Shown: positions 53,702-63,023 of the stretch, piece after piece
Layout: each line of letters begins with the position of its first letter
How positions within the stretch are numbered: position 1 is the stretch's first letter
Assembly (NCBI RefSeq): GCF_003044185.1
Contig: NZ_PYYB01000004.1
Location: 1-64,000, forward strand
Direction: 5' to 3'
Length of the DNA: 64,000 nt
DNA from: Paraconexibacter algicola
Lineage (GTDB): Bacteria; Actinomycetota; Thermoleophilia; Solirubrobacterales; Solirubrobacteraceae
Program-made: the position numbers and the translations under genes
Notes under the pieces: model-generated
The model's database searches: none
Told to the model about the DNA's origin: nothing
What the model saw: only the letters and a program-made list of their open reading frames with translations

Positions 53702-54896
53702 GCACCGGGCGACCGGTCGCCGCGAGCTCCTCCACGAGCGTCGCGGCGCGGTCGCCCGCGTCGTGCGCGGCCGCCCAGGCCGCGAGATCGGCGGCCCGAG
53801 TCGCGAGGCGCCGGTCGCCGAGCGCCCGGCCGGTCGCGAGCCGCAGCGCGCGCGGGCCGACCGCCAGCCGCGGGACGCGGACGCCGCAGCCGGCCCAGTC
53901 GATGCGGGCCGCGTTCTCGTTCATGTCCCCGGCCGCCGGGGCGGCGACCACCACGGCGCCGCTGGTGAGCGCCCGCACGACCGTGCCGTGGCCGCCGTGG
54001 CAGACGACGACGTCGCAGCGCGGCATCGTGCGCGCGTAGGACACCCACTCGACGAGGGTCGCGTTGCGCGGCACCTCCACGGGCGGGTCGGGCACGCGCC
54101 GGTTCCAGGTGGCGAGCACGCGCACCGGCAGCTCCGCGAGCCCGGCGAGCGCCGCGCGCAGGAGCCGGTGGTCGCGGTCCTGGGAGGTCGAGGGAGCGAC
54201 GAGCACGAGCGGCGCGTCCCCGGGCGGGAGCGGGGCCTGCGCGGTGGGCGGCTCCCACTGCAGCGGCCCGACGACGTGCGTGCCCGGCAGCCGCCGGGTG
54301 CGCGGGTACTCGAGCTGCGGGAACGTCCCGACGAGGCAGAGGGCGCGGCTGATGCCGCCGTGCACGTGGTCCAGGCGCCGCAGGCCGAGCAGCTCGCGCG
54401 TCTCGTTCAGCTCCCGCTGGCCCTGCAGCAGGCCGCGCGAGACGAGCCCGTCGACGCGGCCCCAGAGCGCCCGTCCCACCGGCGTGCGGGGGCGCCGGGC
54501 GCCGATCGAGTACGGCGGGAAGCCGGGATCGGGACGCGGGTCGACGTGCGGGACGAGCGTCGCGACGGGCACGCCGCTCAGCTCGCCCGCGAGCGCGGGC
54601 GCGAGCGTCAGGATGTCCGCGACGACGACGTCGGGCTCGACCTCCTGCACGAGCGGCAGCGTGTCGCGCGTCGCGCGCACGACCGCCTCGTAGGGCTTGA
54701 GGTGCCGACCGAGCGTCGGGAAGACGTCGTACTCCGGCGCGGCGGAGAAGCCCAGGCCCTCCGCGCGGACGTGCGGCTCCCACCGCACCCAGGTCTGCAC
54801 GACGACCTCGTGGCCGCGCGCGCGGAGCGCGCGGCCGAGCGCGATGACCGGGAAGGTGTGCCCCGGGTCCCCGAATGCTCCGAGCAGGACCCGCAA
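53691..54896 (-). CDS. GT1/MGT-type glycosyltransferase
   Basis: 401 residues with a TTG start 6 bases after the stop of the upstream LLM gene. GT-B fold: FGDPGHTFPVIALGRALRARGHEV at the N-terminus, and a C-terminal donor-binding stretch with VEWVSYARTMPRCDVVVCHGGHGTVVRALTSG, the signature of UDP- or TDP-sugar macrolide-type transferases. The following GDMNENAARIDWAGCGVRV matches the D/E-Q/N donor position. Acceptor unknown. It is co-transcribed with the F420-type oxidoreductase, so a small-molecule tailoring role is possible. Confidence 0.87.
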   Translation of the reverse strand: MRVLLGAFGDPGHTFPVIALGRALRARGHEVVVQTWVRWEPHVRAEGLGFSAAPEYDVFPTLGRHLKPYEAVVRATRDTLPLVQEVEPDVVVADILTLAPALAGELSGVPVATLVPHVDPRPDPGFPPYSIGARRPRTPVGRALWGRVDGLVSRGLLQGQRELNETRELLGLRRLDHVHGGISRALCLVGTFPQLEYPRTRRLPGTHVVGPLQWEPPTAQAPLPPGDAPLVLVAPSTSQDRDHRLLRAALAGLAELPVRVLATWNRRVPDPPVEVPRNATLVEWVSYARTMPRCDVVVCHGGHGTVVRALTSGAVVVAAPAAGDMNENAARIDWAGCGVRVPRLAVGPRALRLATGRALGDRRLATRAADLAAWAAAHDAGDRAATLVEELAATGRPVLSA

Positions 54897-54902
54897 GCGC
54901 GC

Positions 54903-55949
54903 CTAGATCTCCGAGTGCAGCTGCGCGACCTCGCGGAGCTGCTGGATCCGGGCCTCCTTCGTCCACGCCATCGGCGTCATGCCGAGCGTGCCGACCCCGG
55001 CGTCCTTGTACGCGCGCAGGCGCTCCTTGACGTGGTCGCGGGGACCGCAGACGCTGACCGTGTCGATCAGGTCGTCCGGGATCGCCGCCATCGCCTCGTC
55101 CTTCTTGCCTTCCAGGTACAGATCCTGGATCTCCTGGGCGGCGTCGTCGTAGCCGTAGCGGCGGACCATCTGGTTGTAGAAGTTCTTGTCGCGCGATCCC
55201 ATGCCGCCGATGTAGAGGCCGAGGAAGGGGCGCATGAGGTTGCGCGCCTCCGTCATGTCGTCGCCGACGAACACCTGCACGGTCGGCGCGATCTCGACGT
55301 CGTCGATCGTCTTGCCGTTGCCGGCGCGGTCGACGCCGATCTGCAGCTCGTCCCGGATCACGGTGACGTGCTCGGGCGAGAACAGGGTGGGGATGACGCC
55401 GTCGGCGATCTCGGCCGCGAGCTGCGTGTTCTTCGGGCCGATCGCGGCGATGAAGATCGGGATCCGGTCCTGGACGGGCGCGATCGTGAGCTTCAGCGCC
55501 TTGCCGGGACCGTCGGGGAGCGGCAGGTCGATCGACTCGCCGTGGTACTCGACGCGCTCGCGGGCGAGCGCCATCCGCAGGACGTCGACGTACTCGCGGG
55601 TGCGGGCGAGCTGCTTGCCGAAGCGCACGCCGTGCCAGCCCTCGGAGACCTGCGGGCCGGAGGTGCCGAGGCCGAGGATGAACCGCCCGTCGGAGAGCTG
55701 GTCGAGCGTCGCCGCGGTCATCGCGGTCATCGCGGCGGTGCGCCCGGGGATCTGGAAGATCGCGGAGCCGATGCGGATCTTCGAGGTCTGGCCGGCGATC
55801 CAGCCGAGGATCGTCGCGGCGTCGGACCCGTAGGCCTCCGCGGTCCAGACGGAGTCGTAGCCGAGCTTCTCCGCCTCCTGGACGATCTCGAGCTGATCCT
55901 CGCGGGTGAGGCCGAGGCCCCAGTAGCCGATGTGGACTCCGAGCTTCAT
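54903..55949 (-). CDS. LLM-class F420-dependent oxidoreductase-like protein
   Basis: 348 residues. Luciferase-like TIM barrel: LGVHIGYWGLG, AEKLGYDSVWTAEAYGSDAAT, GSAIFQIPGRTAAMTAMTAATLDQLSDGRFILGLGTSGPQV and AAIGPKNTQLAAEIADGVIP. These match the F420-using LLM subfamily of actinobacteria. The substrate is not predictable. An AAAGGAA Shine-Dalgarno sequence lies 7 bases before the ATG, unlike the leaderless pattern of many neighbours. A glycosyltransferase gene follows in the same operon. Confidence 0.9.
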   Translation of the reverse strand: MKLGVHIGYWGLGLTREDQLEIVQEAEKLGYDSVWTAEAYGSDAATILGWIAGQTSKIRIGSAIFQIPGRTAAMTAMTAATLDQLSDGRFILGLGTSGPQVSEGWHGVRFGKQLARTREYVDVLRMALARERVEYHGESIDLPLPDGPGKALKLTIAPVQDRIPIFIAAIGPKNTQLAAEIADGVIPTLFSPEHVTVIRDELQIGVDRAGNGKTIDDVEIAPTVQVFVGDDMTEARNLMRPFLGLYIGGMGSRDKNFYNQMVRRYGYDDAAQEIQDLYLEGKKDEAMAAIPDDLIDTVSVCGPRDHVKERLRAYKDAGVGTLGMTPMAWTKEARIQQLREVAQLHSEI

Positions 55950-56041
55950 TGCAACGTTCCTTTCAGCGGGAAGGAGTTCCGTGGACGGTGCAGAGGGTCG
56001 TTGCTAGGTTGACCCCACGCCCTCGGGAGGGGCGAGATCCT

Positions 56042-56611
56042 ATGTCACGACGTCACCGCTCGCCCATCGACGACCTTCGCACCGCGATCGACTGCCTGCC
56101 CGAGCGCACGCGCATCGCGATGCTCGAGGGCATCAACGCCAACGACATCATCGTCGGGGCGTACACCGACCGCGACGGGGGCGTCTGCCCGATGCTCGCC
56201 GCGCACCGCTGCGGCGGGCGCACGAACTTCATCTCGTTCGCGAAGGCGTGGGACCGCTTCGCCGCGTCCAAGCGGGCGCGCCGCGCCACGACGCGCGAGG
56301 TCGCGATCCTGCGCAGCCACCTCGAGGCGAGCCTGCTGGCCGACGACCGCGTCGACCTCGCCGGCGCGATCCGCGACCACCGCGACCTGCTCGCCACCCG
56401 GCCCGCCGAGCGCGCGGAGCAGGAGGCGACGCGTCGCCGCCAGCCCAACGCGCCGCGTCCCGGTGACGCGTACCGCGGCCGCGACACGAAGGGCCGCCAC
56501 TGGCTGCGCCCGTTCCGTCGCCTCGACGAGTACGAGGCGGCCCTGGCCGCCGTCGAGGCCGAGCGCGACGCCCTGCTGGAGCGCCGCGCCCGGGAGCTCG
56601 AGACCGTCTAG
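56042..56611 (+). CDS. Uncharacterised conserved-looking protein
   Basis: 189 residues. The N-terminal part (SPIDDLRTAIDCLPERTRIAMLEGINANDIIVGAYTDRDGGVCPMLAAHRCGGRTNFISFAKAWDRFA) is compact and looks structured, with two Cys and a conserved-looking GVCPML segment; a highly charged helical tail follows. I recognise no domain. The 92 bases upstream contain TAGGTT at 56006-56011 and a GGGAGG ribosome site. Its end overlaps the convergent SDR gene by 4 bases. Confidence 0.6.
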   Translation: MSRRHRSPIDDLRTAIDCLPERTRIAMLEGINANDIIVGAYTDRDGGVCPMLAAHRCGGRTNFISFAKAWDRFAASKRARRATTREVAILRSHLEASLLADDRVDLAGAIRDHRDLLATRPAERAEQEATRRRQPNAPRPGDAYRGRDTKGRHWLRPFRRLDEYEAALAAVEAERDALLERRARELETV

Positions 56612-57357
56612 ACGGACACCTCGTCCACGCCCGGCAGGTCGCCGCCGCCGGGCTGGACGTACTGGATCTCCGGGACGACGCAGCCCGGGGAGGTCCGGAT
56701 GAGGAAGCGGACGGACTCCGCGATGTCCTGCGTCGTGATCATCTTCTCGGCCGGCACGGCGCCCTTGACGAAGTCGGTCATCGGCGTGTCGACGAACGCG
56801 GGGCACAGGGCGGTGTTCTTGATCCCGTCCTTGGCGAGCTCCTTGTTCATCGCCTGGGTGAAGCCGACGACGCCGTGCTTGGTGGCCGAGTAGACGCTGA
56901 GCCACGGCTCGCCGACCTTGCCGGAGATCGACGAGGTGTTCACCACGAGCGCGTTGCGGTGCTCGGCGCCGGCGGCGCGCAGCAGCGGCACCGCCGCCCG
57001 GTAGAAGAGGAAGATCGACCGCAGGTTCAGGTCGAGCTGGAGGTCGACCTTCTTCGTGGTGAGCTCGCCGACGAACTCGCCGATGCCGACGCCCGCGTTG
57101 TTGACGAGCACGTCGAGGCGGCCGTAGGTGCGCTCGTGCAGCGCGACGACCGCGTCGATCGCCTCCTCGTCGCCGAGGTTGCCGGCGTACTCGACGACCC
57201 GGTGGCCGGCGGCGCGCAGCTCGTCGGCGGCCGCGGTCAGCTTGTCCGGCCGGCGGGCGGCGACGGTGAGCCCGTAGCCCTCCTGCCCGAGCATGTGGGC
57301 GATGGCGAGTCCGATGCCGCTGGAGGCCCCGGTGATGATCGCCGCGCGGTCAGCCAT
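56608..57357 (-). CDS. Short-chain dehydrogenase/reductase
   Basis: 249 residues. Classical SDR: ITGASSGIGLAIA coenzyme loop, AARRPDK after strand 2 (the Arg favours NADP), VNNAGVGIGEF, catalytic Ser in NTSSISGKVG, and YSATKHG for Tyr and Lys. The ATG is preceded by an AGGGAGA ribosome site. Substrate unknown. It is divergent from the thioredoxin-like lipoprotein. Confidence 0.9.
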   Translation of the reverse strand: MADRAAIITGASSGIGLAIAHMLGQEGYGLTVAARRPDKLTAAADELRAAGHRVVEYAGNLGDEEAIDAVVALHERTYGRLDVLVNNAGVGIGEFVGELTTKKVDLQLDLNLRSIFLFYRAAVPLLRAAGAEHRNALVVNTSSISGKVGEPWLSVYSATKHGVVGFTQAMNKELAKDGIKNTALCPAFVDTPMTDFVKGAVPAEKMITTQDIAESVRFLIRTSPGCVVPEIQYVQPGGGDLPGVDEVSV

Positions 57358-57408
57358 GTCAGTTCTCCCTCTCGTGAACGGTGCGGCGCGCAGTCAATCA
57401 GACGCCCG

Positions 57409-57414
57409 TAGGAT
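57409..57414 (+). promoter_or_regulatory. -10-like TAGGAT before the thioredoxin-like lipoprotein
   Basis: The hexamer ends 7 bases before the ATG at 57422. Confidence 0.45.
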
Positions 57415-57421
57415 GCCCGCG

Positions 57422-58414
57422 ATGCGTTCCCCGTCCCGTCGCTCCGTCGTGTGCTGCGCCGCGCTCGCGGCGCTCGCGGCGGGGGCCGCCGCCTGCGGCT
57501 CGCAGGACGAGGAGGAGACGACGCCCGCGGCGCTCGCGATGCCGACGGCCAAGGCGCAGGACTTCCCGTCGACGACGGGCCGCTCGCTCGCGGACCTGCA
57601 GTCGATGATCCCGGAGGGCCCGGTGCTCTCGCCGACCGTGTCGCTCGTCGAGCGGGGCACGAGCCGGGTGGGCTTCGGCCTCTTCGACACCGCCCGCAAG
57701 CAGCTCGGCGGCGCGCCCGTCGCGCTCTACCTGTCGCGCACCGACGGGTCGTCGCTGCGCGGGCCGTTCCCGGCGCGCAGCGAGTCGCTGACGGTGAAGC
57801 CGCAGTTCCGCAGCCGCCAGACCGCGCAGGACCCGGACGCCGCCAACCACGTGTACGTCGCGGACCTCGCGTTCCCGTCACGCGGCAGCTGGGCGGTGAC
57901 CGCCGTCGCGCGGCTCGACGGCCGGCTCGTGCGGACCTCCCCGACGGCGATGCGCGTCGGCCGGACCGGCAGCGGGCCGCCGCAGGTCGGTGACCGCGCC
58001 CCGCGCGTGCACACGCCGACGTTCGAAGACGTCGCGGGCGATCTCGAGTCGATCGACACGCGCGTGCCGCCGCTGCGCTCGCTGCACGACACCGACCTGG
58101 CCGACGTGCTCGGCAAGGAGCCGGTCGTGCTGGTGTTCGCCACGCCGCAGCTGTGCCAGAGCCGCGTCTGCGGTCCGGTCGTCGACGTCGCCGCGCAGGT
58201 GCAGCAGCGCGCGGGGGACGACGTGCGGTTCGTGCACATGGAGATCTACCGCGACAACGACCTCTCCAAGGGCTTCCGCCCGCAGGTCGCCGCCTACCGG
58301 CTGCCGACCGAGCCGTGGACGTTCGTCATCGACCGGCGCGGGATCGTCCGCGAGCGGTTCGAGGGCGCGTTCTCGGTCGCCGAGCTGGAGCGCGCCGTCG
58401 AGCGCGTCCGCTGA
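57422..58414 (+). CDS. Lipoprotein with a C-terminal thioredoxin-like domain
   Basis: 330 residues. A signal peptide ends in a lipobox-like ALAAGAAAC (Cys at about 25). A beta-sandwich region (60-180; FGLFDTARKQLGGAPVALYL ... ADLAFPSRGSWAVTAVARL) precedes a thioredoxin/AhpC-like domain: LGKEPVVLVFATPQLCQSRVCGPV with a CxxxxC pair, IYRDNDLSKGFRPQVAAYRLPTEPWTFVIDRRGIVRERF. The two Cys could serve a redox role outside the membrane. Not a normal SCO1, whose motif is CxxxC. Its stop shares an inverted repeat with the next gene. Confidence 0.8.
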   Translation: MRSPSRRSVVCCAALAALAAGAAACGSQDEEETTPAALAMPTAKAQDFPSTTGRSLADLQSMIPEGPVLSPTVSLVERGTSRVGFGLFDTARKQLGGAPVALYLSRTDGSSLRGPFPARSESLTVKPQFRSRQTAQDPDAANHVYVADLAFPSRGSWAVTAVARLDGRLVRTSPTAMRVGRTGSGPPQVGDRAPRVHTPTFEDVAGDLESIDTRVPPLRSLHDTDLADVLGKEPVVLVFATPQLCQSRVCGPVVDVAAQVQQRAGDDVRFVHMEIYRDNDLSKGFRPQVAAYRLPTEPWTFVIDRRGIVRERFEGAFSVAELERAVERVR

Positions 58415-58439
58415 GCGCGCCCGCCGGGGCTCAGCGGAC
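58406..58439. terminator. Perfect 11-bp inverted repeat covering both stops of convergent genes
   Basis: GTCCGCTGAGC (58406-58416) and GCTCAGCGGAC (58429-58439) are exact complements around 12 bases. The TGA of the lipoprotein and the stop of the beta-helix gene lie symmetrically in the arms, so both proteins end in Val-Arg. Confidence 0.7.
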
Positions 58440-60461
58440 CGAGAACCGCCGCGAGGTGAACGTCGTGTTCCCGGTCGCGTCGGTGCCGCGGACGGTCATG
58501 ACGTAGCGGCCGGGGGCCAGGACGGTGCGTCGGCCGGTGCGGAAGCTCCAGACCCCGAACGCGACGGCAGTGTCGAAGTACACCGGGCGCTTGCACGACC
58601 GCCCGACGATCCCGCCGCGCGCGGGGTCGAGGTAGCGGCAGGTCTTCTTCGTCGGCCGCGGGCCGGAGCCGAACCGCTGCGTCAGCCGCAGCGACAGCGC
58701 CACCGGGCCGGTGCCGGACGCGGTGTCCTGCGTGGTGCCGGCGAAGCGCAGCAGCGCCCGGGTCCGGACCGCGCGGGCGCGGCCGCGGACGGTGCGGGTC
58801 ACGGTCGTGAAGCGCACGAGCCGCCGGTCCGGGGTCGGCTGGGTGATCACGACCTTCGGGCCGACGCCGTCGCGCACGAGGGTGGACAGCGCACCGGACG
58901 TGCCGGTCGCCCCGCCCCGGTCGGTGACGGTGACCGTCGAGGCGTAGGTCTGCATGCCCGTGTACCGGTGCGTGACCGTGGGGGTCGTGGTGGTCTGGGT
59001 GACCCCGTCGCCGAAGTCCCAGCGGTAGCGGACGATCGCGTCGCCCAGCGGGCCGTCGGGATCGGTCGAGGTCGTCGCGTCGAACGTCACCTCGCGGTTC
59101 TGCCGCGGCGAGACCGGGGTGCGGGTGATCCGCGCGGACGGCGGCCGGTTGCGGAACTCGTCGGCACCGAGGTCGGGGGCCGGCCCGACGGTCCGCGGGT
59201 CCCCGTCGACGTCGGTCTCCGCGGCGGGTGCGCCACCGGGACCCTGGTCGATCACCGGGGCGTCGGCCCGCAGCCGCCCGCCGGCCAGCCCGTCGGGGGC
59301 GGTGGCGGGGAGGAGCAGCTGCGCGTCGGGCGTGAACCGCGTGCCGGTCAGCCGCGTGGTCGCCCGCCCGTTGCTGCCCGTCGCGGCGACGACGTCGGTG
59401 TCGCTGTCCGAGACGACGAGCGCGGCGCGGTTCGGTGCCGAGCCCAGCCCGCCGACGTTCGCGGTGACGCGCGCGGGCCCGTGCACGATCGAGCCGGTCG
59501 CCGCGACCGCGACGTCCCCGACACCGGTGCCGCCGCCGCTGAGGCCGTCCAGGAGCGAGACCGCGCCGTTGGCCGCCGCGTCGACGACGATGCTGCGACC
59601 GGCGCGCGGGATCGTGACGCGGGAGAGCGTCACGGCCAGCGCCCCGGCGGTGCTCGGCCCACCGGTCGCGGCGCGGCTCGCGGCGAGCAGCCCGACGCCC
59701 TGGGCGCCGGCGGCCAGCACCGAGGAGCGCACCGTGACGACCTTGGCGGCCGCGTCGTCGGCGGCGGACACGAGCGCCAGCGCCGTCCCCGCGGACGTGG
59801 GGGAGGCGATCACGCTGCCGCCGACCACCGGACCGGACGCCCCGCCGCGCAGCTCGACCGCGGTGGCGGCGTTGGGGCCGCCGAGCACCCGGCTGTCGGT
59901 CAGCTGCACCGCCGCGCCGGCCTCGCCGAGCACGGTCGGGGCGGCGAACGACCCGGTGCGCGTCTCGCCGTCGAGCACCGCGAGGCGGCGCAGGACGACG
60001 CCGCTGCTGGGGCGGGCGAGCACGAGCGGCACCGACGCGGCGGTCGTCCCCTGGCGACGCACCGCCGCCCGGTCGACGACGGCGCCGGTCCCGGTGACGG
60101 CGATCGCCGTGACGCCGGCGCCGACCCCGAGGTCGAGCCCGTCGACCGTCGCGTTCGCGCCGATCGAGAGCGCGGTCGGCGCGCTGCCCCCGGTGACGGT
60201 GACGGTCCCGGGCGTCGCCTGCACGAGCACGCCGTCGGGCACGGCCAGGCCGCCCTCCCGGTAGGTGCCGGCGCGCACGGAGACGGTGTCCCCGGCGGTG
60301 GCGGCGGCCAGCGCGTCCCCGAGCGACCCGCACGTCCCGCCCGCGCACCCGGCGGGCGCGGCGGGGTCCACGGTCAGGATCTGGGCGGCGGTGGCGGTCG
60401 CGGGAACCGCGAGGGCCGCGGCGCCGGCGACGGCCACGGCGAGTCGAACGACAGGCGTCAT
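58431..60461 (-). CDS. Secreted right-handed beta-helix protein with PKD domain
   Basis: 676 residues. Signal peptide (VVRLAVAVAGAAALAVPATATAA). A DUF1565-like start (LTVDPAAPAGCAGGTCGSLGDALAAATAGDTVSVRAGTYREG) opens a long beta-helix with GTG/VVG repeats to about residue 430. A PKD domain (PSARITRTPVSPRQNREVTFDATTSTDPDGPL ... YRWDFGDG, then VTHRYTGMQTYASTVTVTDRGG) follows, then a C-terminal beta domain with two Cys. It is probably a surface carbohydrate-binding or lyase-like protein; no catalytic residues are evident. Confidence 0.85.
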   Translation of the reverse strand: MTPVVRLAVAVAGAAALAVPATATAAQILTVDPAAPAGCAGGTCGSLGDALAAATAGDTVSVRAGTYREGGLAVPDGVLVQATPGTVTVTGGSAPTALSIGANATVDGLDLGVGAGVTAIAVTGTGAVVDRAAVRRQGTTAASVPLVLARPSSGVVLRRLAVLDGETRTGSFAAPTVLGEAGAAVQLTDSRVLGGPNAATAVELRGGASGPVVGGSVIASPTSAGTALALVSAADDAAAKVVTVRSSVLAAGAQGVGLLAASRAATGGPSTAGALAVTLSRVTIPRAGRSIVVDAAANGAVSLLDGLSGGGTGVGDVAVAATGSIVHGPARVTANVGGLGSAPNRAALVVSDSDTDVVAATGSNGRATTRLTGTRFTPDAQLLLPATAPDGLAGGRLRADAPVIDQGPGGAPAAETDVDGDPRTVGPAPDLGADEFRNRPPSARITRTPVSPRQNREVTFDATTSTDPDGPLGDAIVRYRWDFGDGVTQTTTTPTVTHRYTGMQTYASTVTVTDRGGATGTSGALSTLVRDGVGPKVVITQPTPDRRLVRFTTVTRTVRGRARAVRTRALLRFAGTTQDTASGTGPVALSLRLTQRFGSGPRPTKKTCRYLDPARGGIVGRSCKRPVYFDTAVAFGVWSFRTGRRTVLAPGRYVMTVRGTDATGNTTFTSRRFSVR

Positions 60462-60469
60462 CCGCGGCG

Positions 60470-60475
60470 ACGATA
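60470..60475 (-). promoter_or_regulatory. -10-like TATCGT before the beta-helix gene
   Basis: On the minus strand, 8 bases before the ATG at 60461. The divergent 161-base gap also holds TAGCGT (60587-60592) facing the GT4 gene, 30 bases from its start. Confidence 0.4.
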
Positions 60476-60622
60476 CCCCCCGAAAAAGCCCCTGGCGACG
60501 GGTCCGGGACCGCTTTGGTCGGGCGGTCGAACCGTCACACCGGAATGTCCTCCCGGCAGTCGAAGAACGGACGTGGATCCCGTCGCTAGCGTCGCCGTAT
60601 CGTCCCCGCGGTCGACCAGCCG

Positions 60623-61894
60623 GTGTCGCGCACAGCCACGGGAGAGCCCGGGGTCGACGTCCCCGTGGGCACCCTCCGGGTCCTCGCCGCGACCGACCTC
60701 TTCGAGCCGGCGGTCGGCGGGCTGGAGCGCGCGGTCGCGACCCTCGGCGAGGCGCTCAGCGACCGCGGGCACGTCGTCCGCGTGGCGACCCTGAGCATCC
60801 CGGGCCTGCCGGGCCGCGACCGGTCGGGGGCGCTGGACGTGATCCGGCTCGCGGGCTGGCACGAGACGTTCGGCCCGCTCTACCAGGACCGTCACCGCCC
60901 GTTCCACCCGACGATCCCCGACCCGACCGTGGTGAAGGGGCTCGTCGCGCAGATCGACGAGTTCCGGCCCGACGTCCTGCACGCCCACGGCTGGATCCTG
61001 CACTCGGCGATCGCCGCGCGGCGGCTGCGGCCCGACGTGCGGCTCGTCGTGACGCTGCACGACTACTCGCTGACCTGCCCGAAGAAGAACAACACGCGCG
61101 CCGGCGCGAGCTGCGGCGTCGGTGGACCGGTGCGCTGCGTGACCTGCGCCACGGGCCAGTACGGGCTGCCGCGCGCCGCCGCGCTCACCGCGGGACTGCG
61201 GACCGGCGGGCGGCGACCCGGGGACGTCGACGCGTTCGTGCCGATCAGCCGCGCCGTGCTCGAGGTGTCGCGCGCGGCCATCCCGGCGGGCGCGGTCGTC
61301 GAGCTGATCCCGTCCCCGGTGTCCGACCACGCGCTGGCGCCCGCCACCGGGCCGCGTCCCGCGTTCGTCCCCGACGGGCCGTACCTGATGTTCGCGGGGG
61401 AGGCGTCGACCCACAAGGGCATCGACGTCCTCGCCGAGGCGCACGCGCTGCTCGGCCACGAGCCACCGCTGCTGATCTGCGCGACCCGGCCGTCCGCCGC
61501 CGCCCCGTGGAACGCCCTCAACACGACGGTGGTCGTGCAGCGCGACCACCCCGAGATCGTCGCCGCGTGGCGGTCCTGCGCGGTCGCGGTCGTGCCGTCG
61601 GTCTGGCAGGAGCCGCTCGGCCTCTCGGCCCTGGAGGCGATGGCCTGCGGCGCCCCGACCGTCGGGACCCTCACCGGCGGGCTGCGGACCTCGATCCGCG
61701 ACGAAGTCGACGGGCTCCTCGTCCCGCCGGCCGATCCGCGCGCGCTCGCCCGCGCGATCCGCCGGCTGCTCGACGACGAGCCGCTGGCCCGCCGCCTCGG
61801 CGAGTCCGCGCGGCAGCGGGCGCGCGGGTACGCCGCCGCCGACGTCGCCCGCGCGCACGAGGCGCTCTACCGCCGCCTGCTCGCCGATGGCTGA
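60623..61894 (+). CDS. GT4 family glycosyltransferase
   Basis: 423 residues, GTG start (a later GTG at 60665 is possible). GT-B fold: DLFEPAVGGLERAVATLGEALSDRGHVV, VLHAHGWILHSAIA, then LMFAGEASTHKGIDVLAEAHALL and EPLGLSALEAMACGAPTVGTLTGGLRTSI, the EX7E donor motif. A Cys-rich insert (CPKKNNTRAGASCGVGG ... CVTC, near 150-180) recurs in some GT4 enzymes. It is coupled by an 8-base overlap to the acyltransferase downstream, suggesting a joint role in surface polysaccharide assembly. Confidence 0.88.
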   Translation: MSRTATGEPGVDVPVGTLRVLAATDLFEPAVGGLERAVATLGEALSDRGHVVRVATLSIPGLPGRDRSGALDVIRLAGWHETFGPLYQDRHRPFHPTIPDPTVVKGLVAQIDEFRPDVLHAHGWILHSAIAARRLRPDVRLVVTLHDYSLTCPKKNNTRAGASCGVGGPVRCVTCATGQYGLPRAAALTAGLRTGGRRPGDVDAFVPISRAVLEVSRAAIPAGAVVELIPSPVSDHALAPATGPRPAFVPDGPYLMFAGEASTHKGIDVLAEAHALLGHEPPLLICATRPSAAAPWNALNTTVVVQRDHPEIVAAWRSCAVAVVPSVWQEPLGLSALEAMACGAPTVGTLTGGLRTSIRDEVDGLLVPPADPRALARAIRRLLDDEPLARRLGESARQRARGYAAADVARAHEALYRRLLADG

Positions 61895-63023
61895 CCTGTC
61901 GGTGCAGGTCGTGCGCACGCCGCCGGAGCTCGCGGCGCTCGCCCCGGCCTGGGCGACCCTGCACGCCCAGGGGTGCCCGAACCCGTTCGCGCACCCCGCG
62001 TGGCTGCTGCCGTGGGCCGCCCGCTGGGTCGCCCCCGGCGCGCTGCGGGTGCTCGCGGTCCGGCGCGGGGAGGAGCTCGTCGCCGTCGCGCCGCTGCACG
62101 AGGACCGCGGCCTGCGCGGCACCCGCGTCCTGCGGGCACTCGGCACCGGGCCGGAGTCCGCGCTCGTCGAGCTGCCGCAGATCGTCACCGGCCCAGACCC
62201 GCGGCGGGCGGTGCGGGCGGTCGTCGCGTGGGCGTGGGAGCGCGCGGACGCGCTCAGCTGGATCGAGCTGCCGCTCGCCCCCGACCAGGGCTGGGTCGAG
62301 CCCGCCTGGCTCGCGGGCGGACCGGACGGGCCGGGCACCGTGGTGCACAAGGCGGTGCGGGCGTGCGTCGTGGAGCCGCTCCCGGACACCGTGGAGGCGT
62401 GGCACGCGACGCGTAAGCGCAACCTGCGCGAGAGCCTGCGCCGGGCCCGCAACCGCCTCGGGCGCACCGGCCTGCCGTGGAGCGTGGAGGTCCACGAGGG
62501 CCCGGACGCGGTCGCGGCGCTCCCGACGCTGCTCGCGCTGCACGCCGCGCGCGCCGCGCTCCCCGGCAAGGTCCACCATCCCGGCCGCTTCGACGACCCG
62601 GCCGCCGCCGCGTTCCTGCGCGACGCGGTCGCCGGGCTCGCCGCCGCGGGCGCGGTGGAGCTGCACGTCCTGCGCGTCGGGGACGAGCCGGCGGCCGCCC
62701 GGCTCGTGCTGCGGGCCCCGGGCGCGATCTACCTCGCCTGGTCCGGGGTGGCGCCGCAGTGGTGGGAGCTCTCGGGCGTGACGCTGCTGACCGCGACGGC
62801 GATCGAGCGCGCGATCGCCCGCGGCGACCGGGTCGCGAACGTCGGGGCGGGCCCCGACACCGCGAAGCTGCGCTTCAGCGAGCGGCTCGAGGTCCACCAC
62901 GAGTTCCTCATCGGCGGCACCGGCCGGGCGGCCCGCATGACCTTCGGCGCCTACCTCGGGGCGCGCGCGCTCGCCGACCTGCGGCGGGCCCGCGCCGCCG
63001 TGCGGACGGTGCCCGCAGCATGA
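61887..63023 (+). CDS. BioF2-like (GNAT_6/FemAB-type) acyltransferase
   Basis: 378 residues. CesA-operon/BioF2-type pattern: AHPAWLLPWAARWV near the N-terminus, ALHEDRGLRGTRVLRALGTG, TRKRNLRESLRRARNRLGR in the middle (typical of GNAT_6 proteins) and AARLVLRAPGAIYLAWSGV with RVANVGAGPDTAKLRFSERLEV near the end. Such proteins acylate sugars or peptidoglycan-like polymers with an unknown donor. It overlaps both neighbours (8 and 4 bases). Confidence 0.75.
   Translation: MADLSVQVVRTPPELAALAPAWATLHAQGCPNPFAHPAWLLPWAARWVAPGALRVLAVRRGEELVAVAPLHEDRGLRGTRVLRALGTGPESALVELPQIVTGPDPRRAVRAVVAWAWERADALSWIELPLAPDQGWVEPAWLAGGPDGPGTVVHKAVRACVVEPLPDTVEAWHATRKRNLRESLRRARNRLGRTGLPWSVEVHEGPDAVAALPTLLALHAARAALPGKVHHPGRFDDPAAAAFLRDAVAGLAAAGAVELHVLRVGDEPAAARLVLRAPGAIYLAWSGVAPQWWELSGVTLLTATAIERAIARGDRVANVGAGPDTAKLRFSERLEVHHEFLIGGTGRAARMTFGAYLGARALADLRRARAAVRTVPAA

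Noticed and set aside
57422-58414. SCO1/SenC copper chaperone
   Set aside because: The cysteine pair is CxxxxC, not CxxxC, and the usual downstream His context is not clear, so only thioredoxin-like is claimed.
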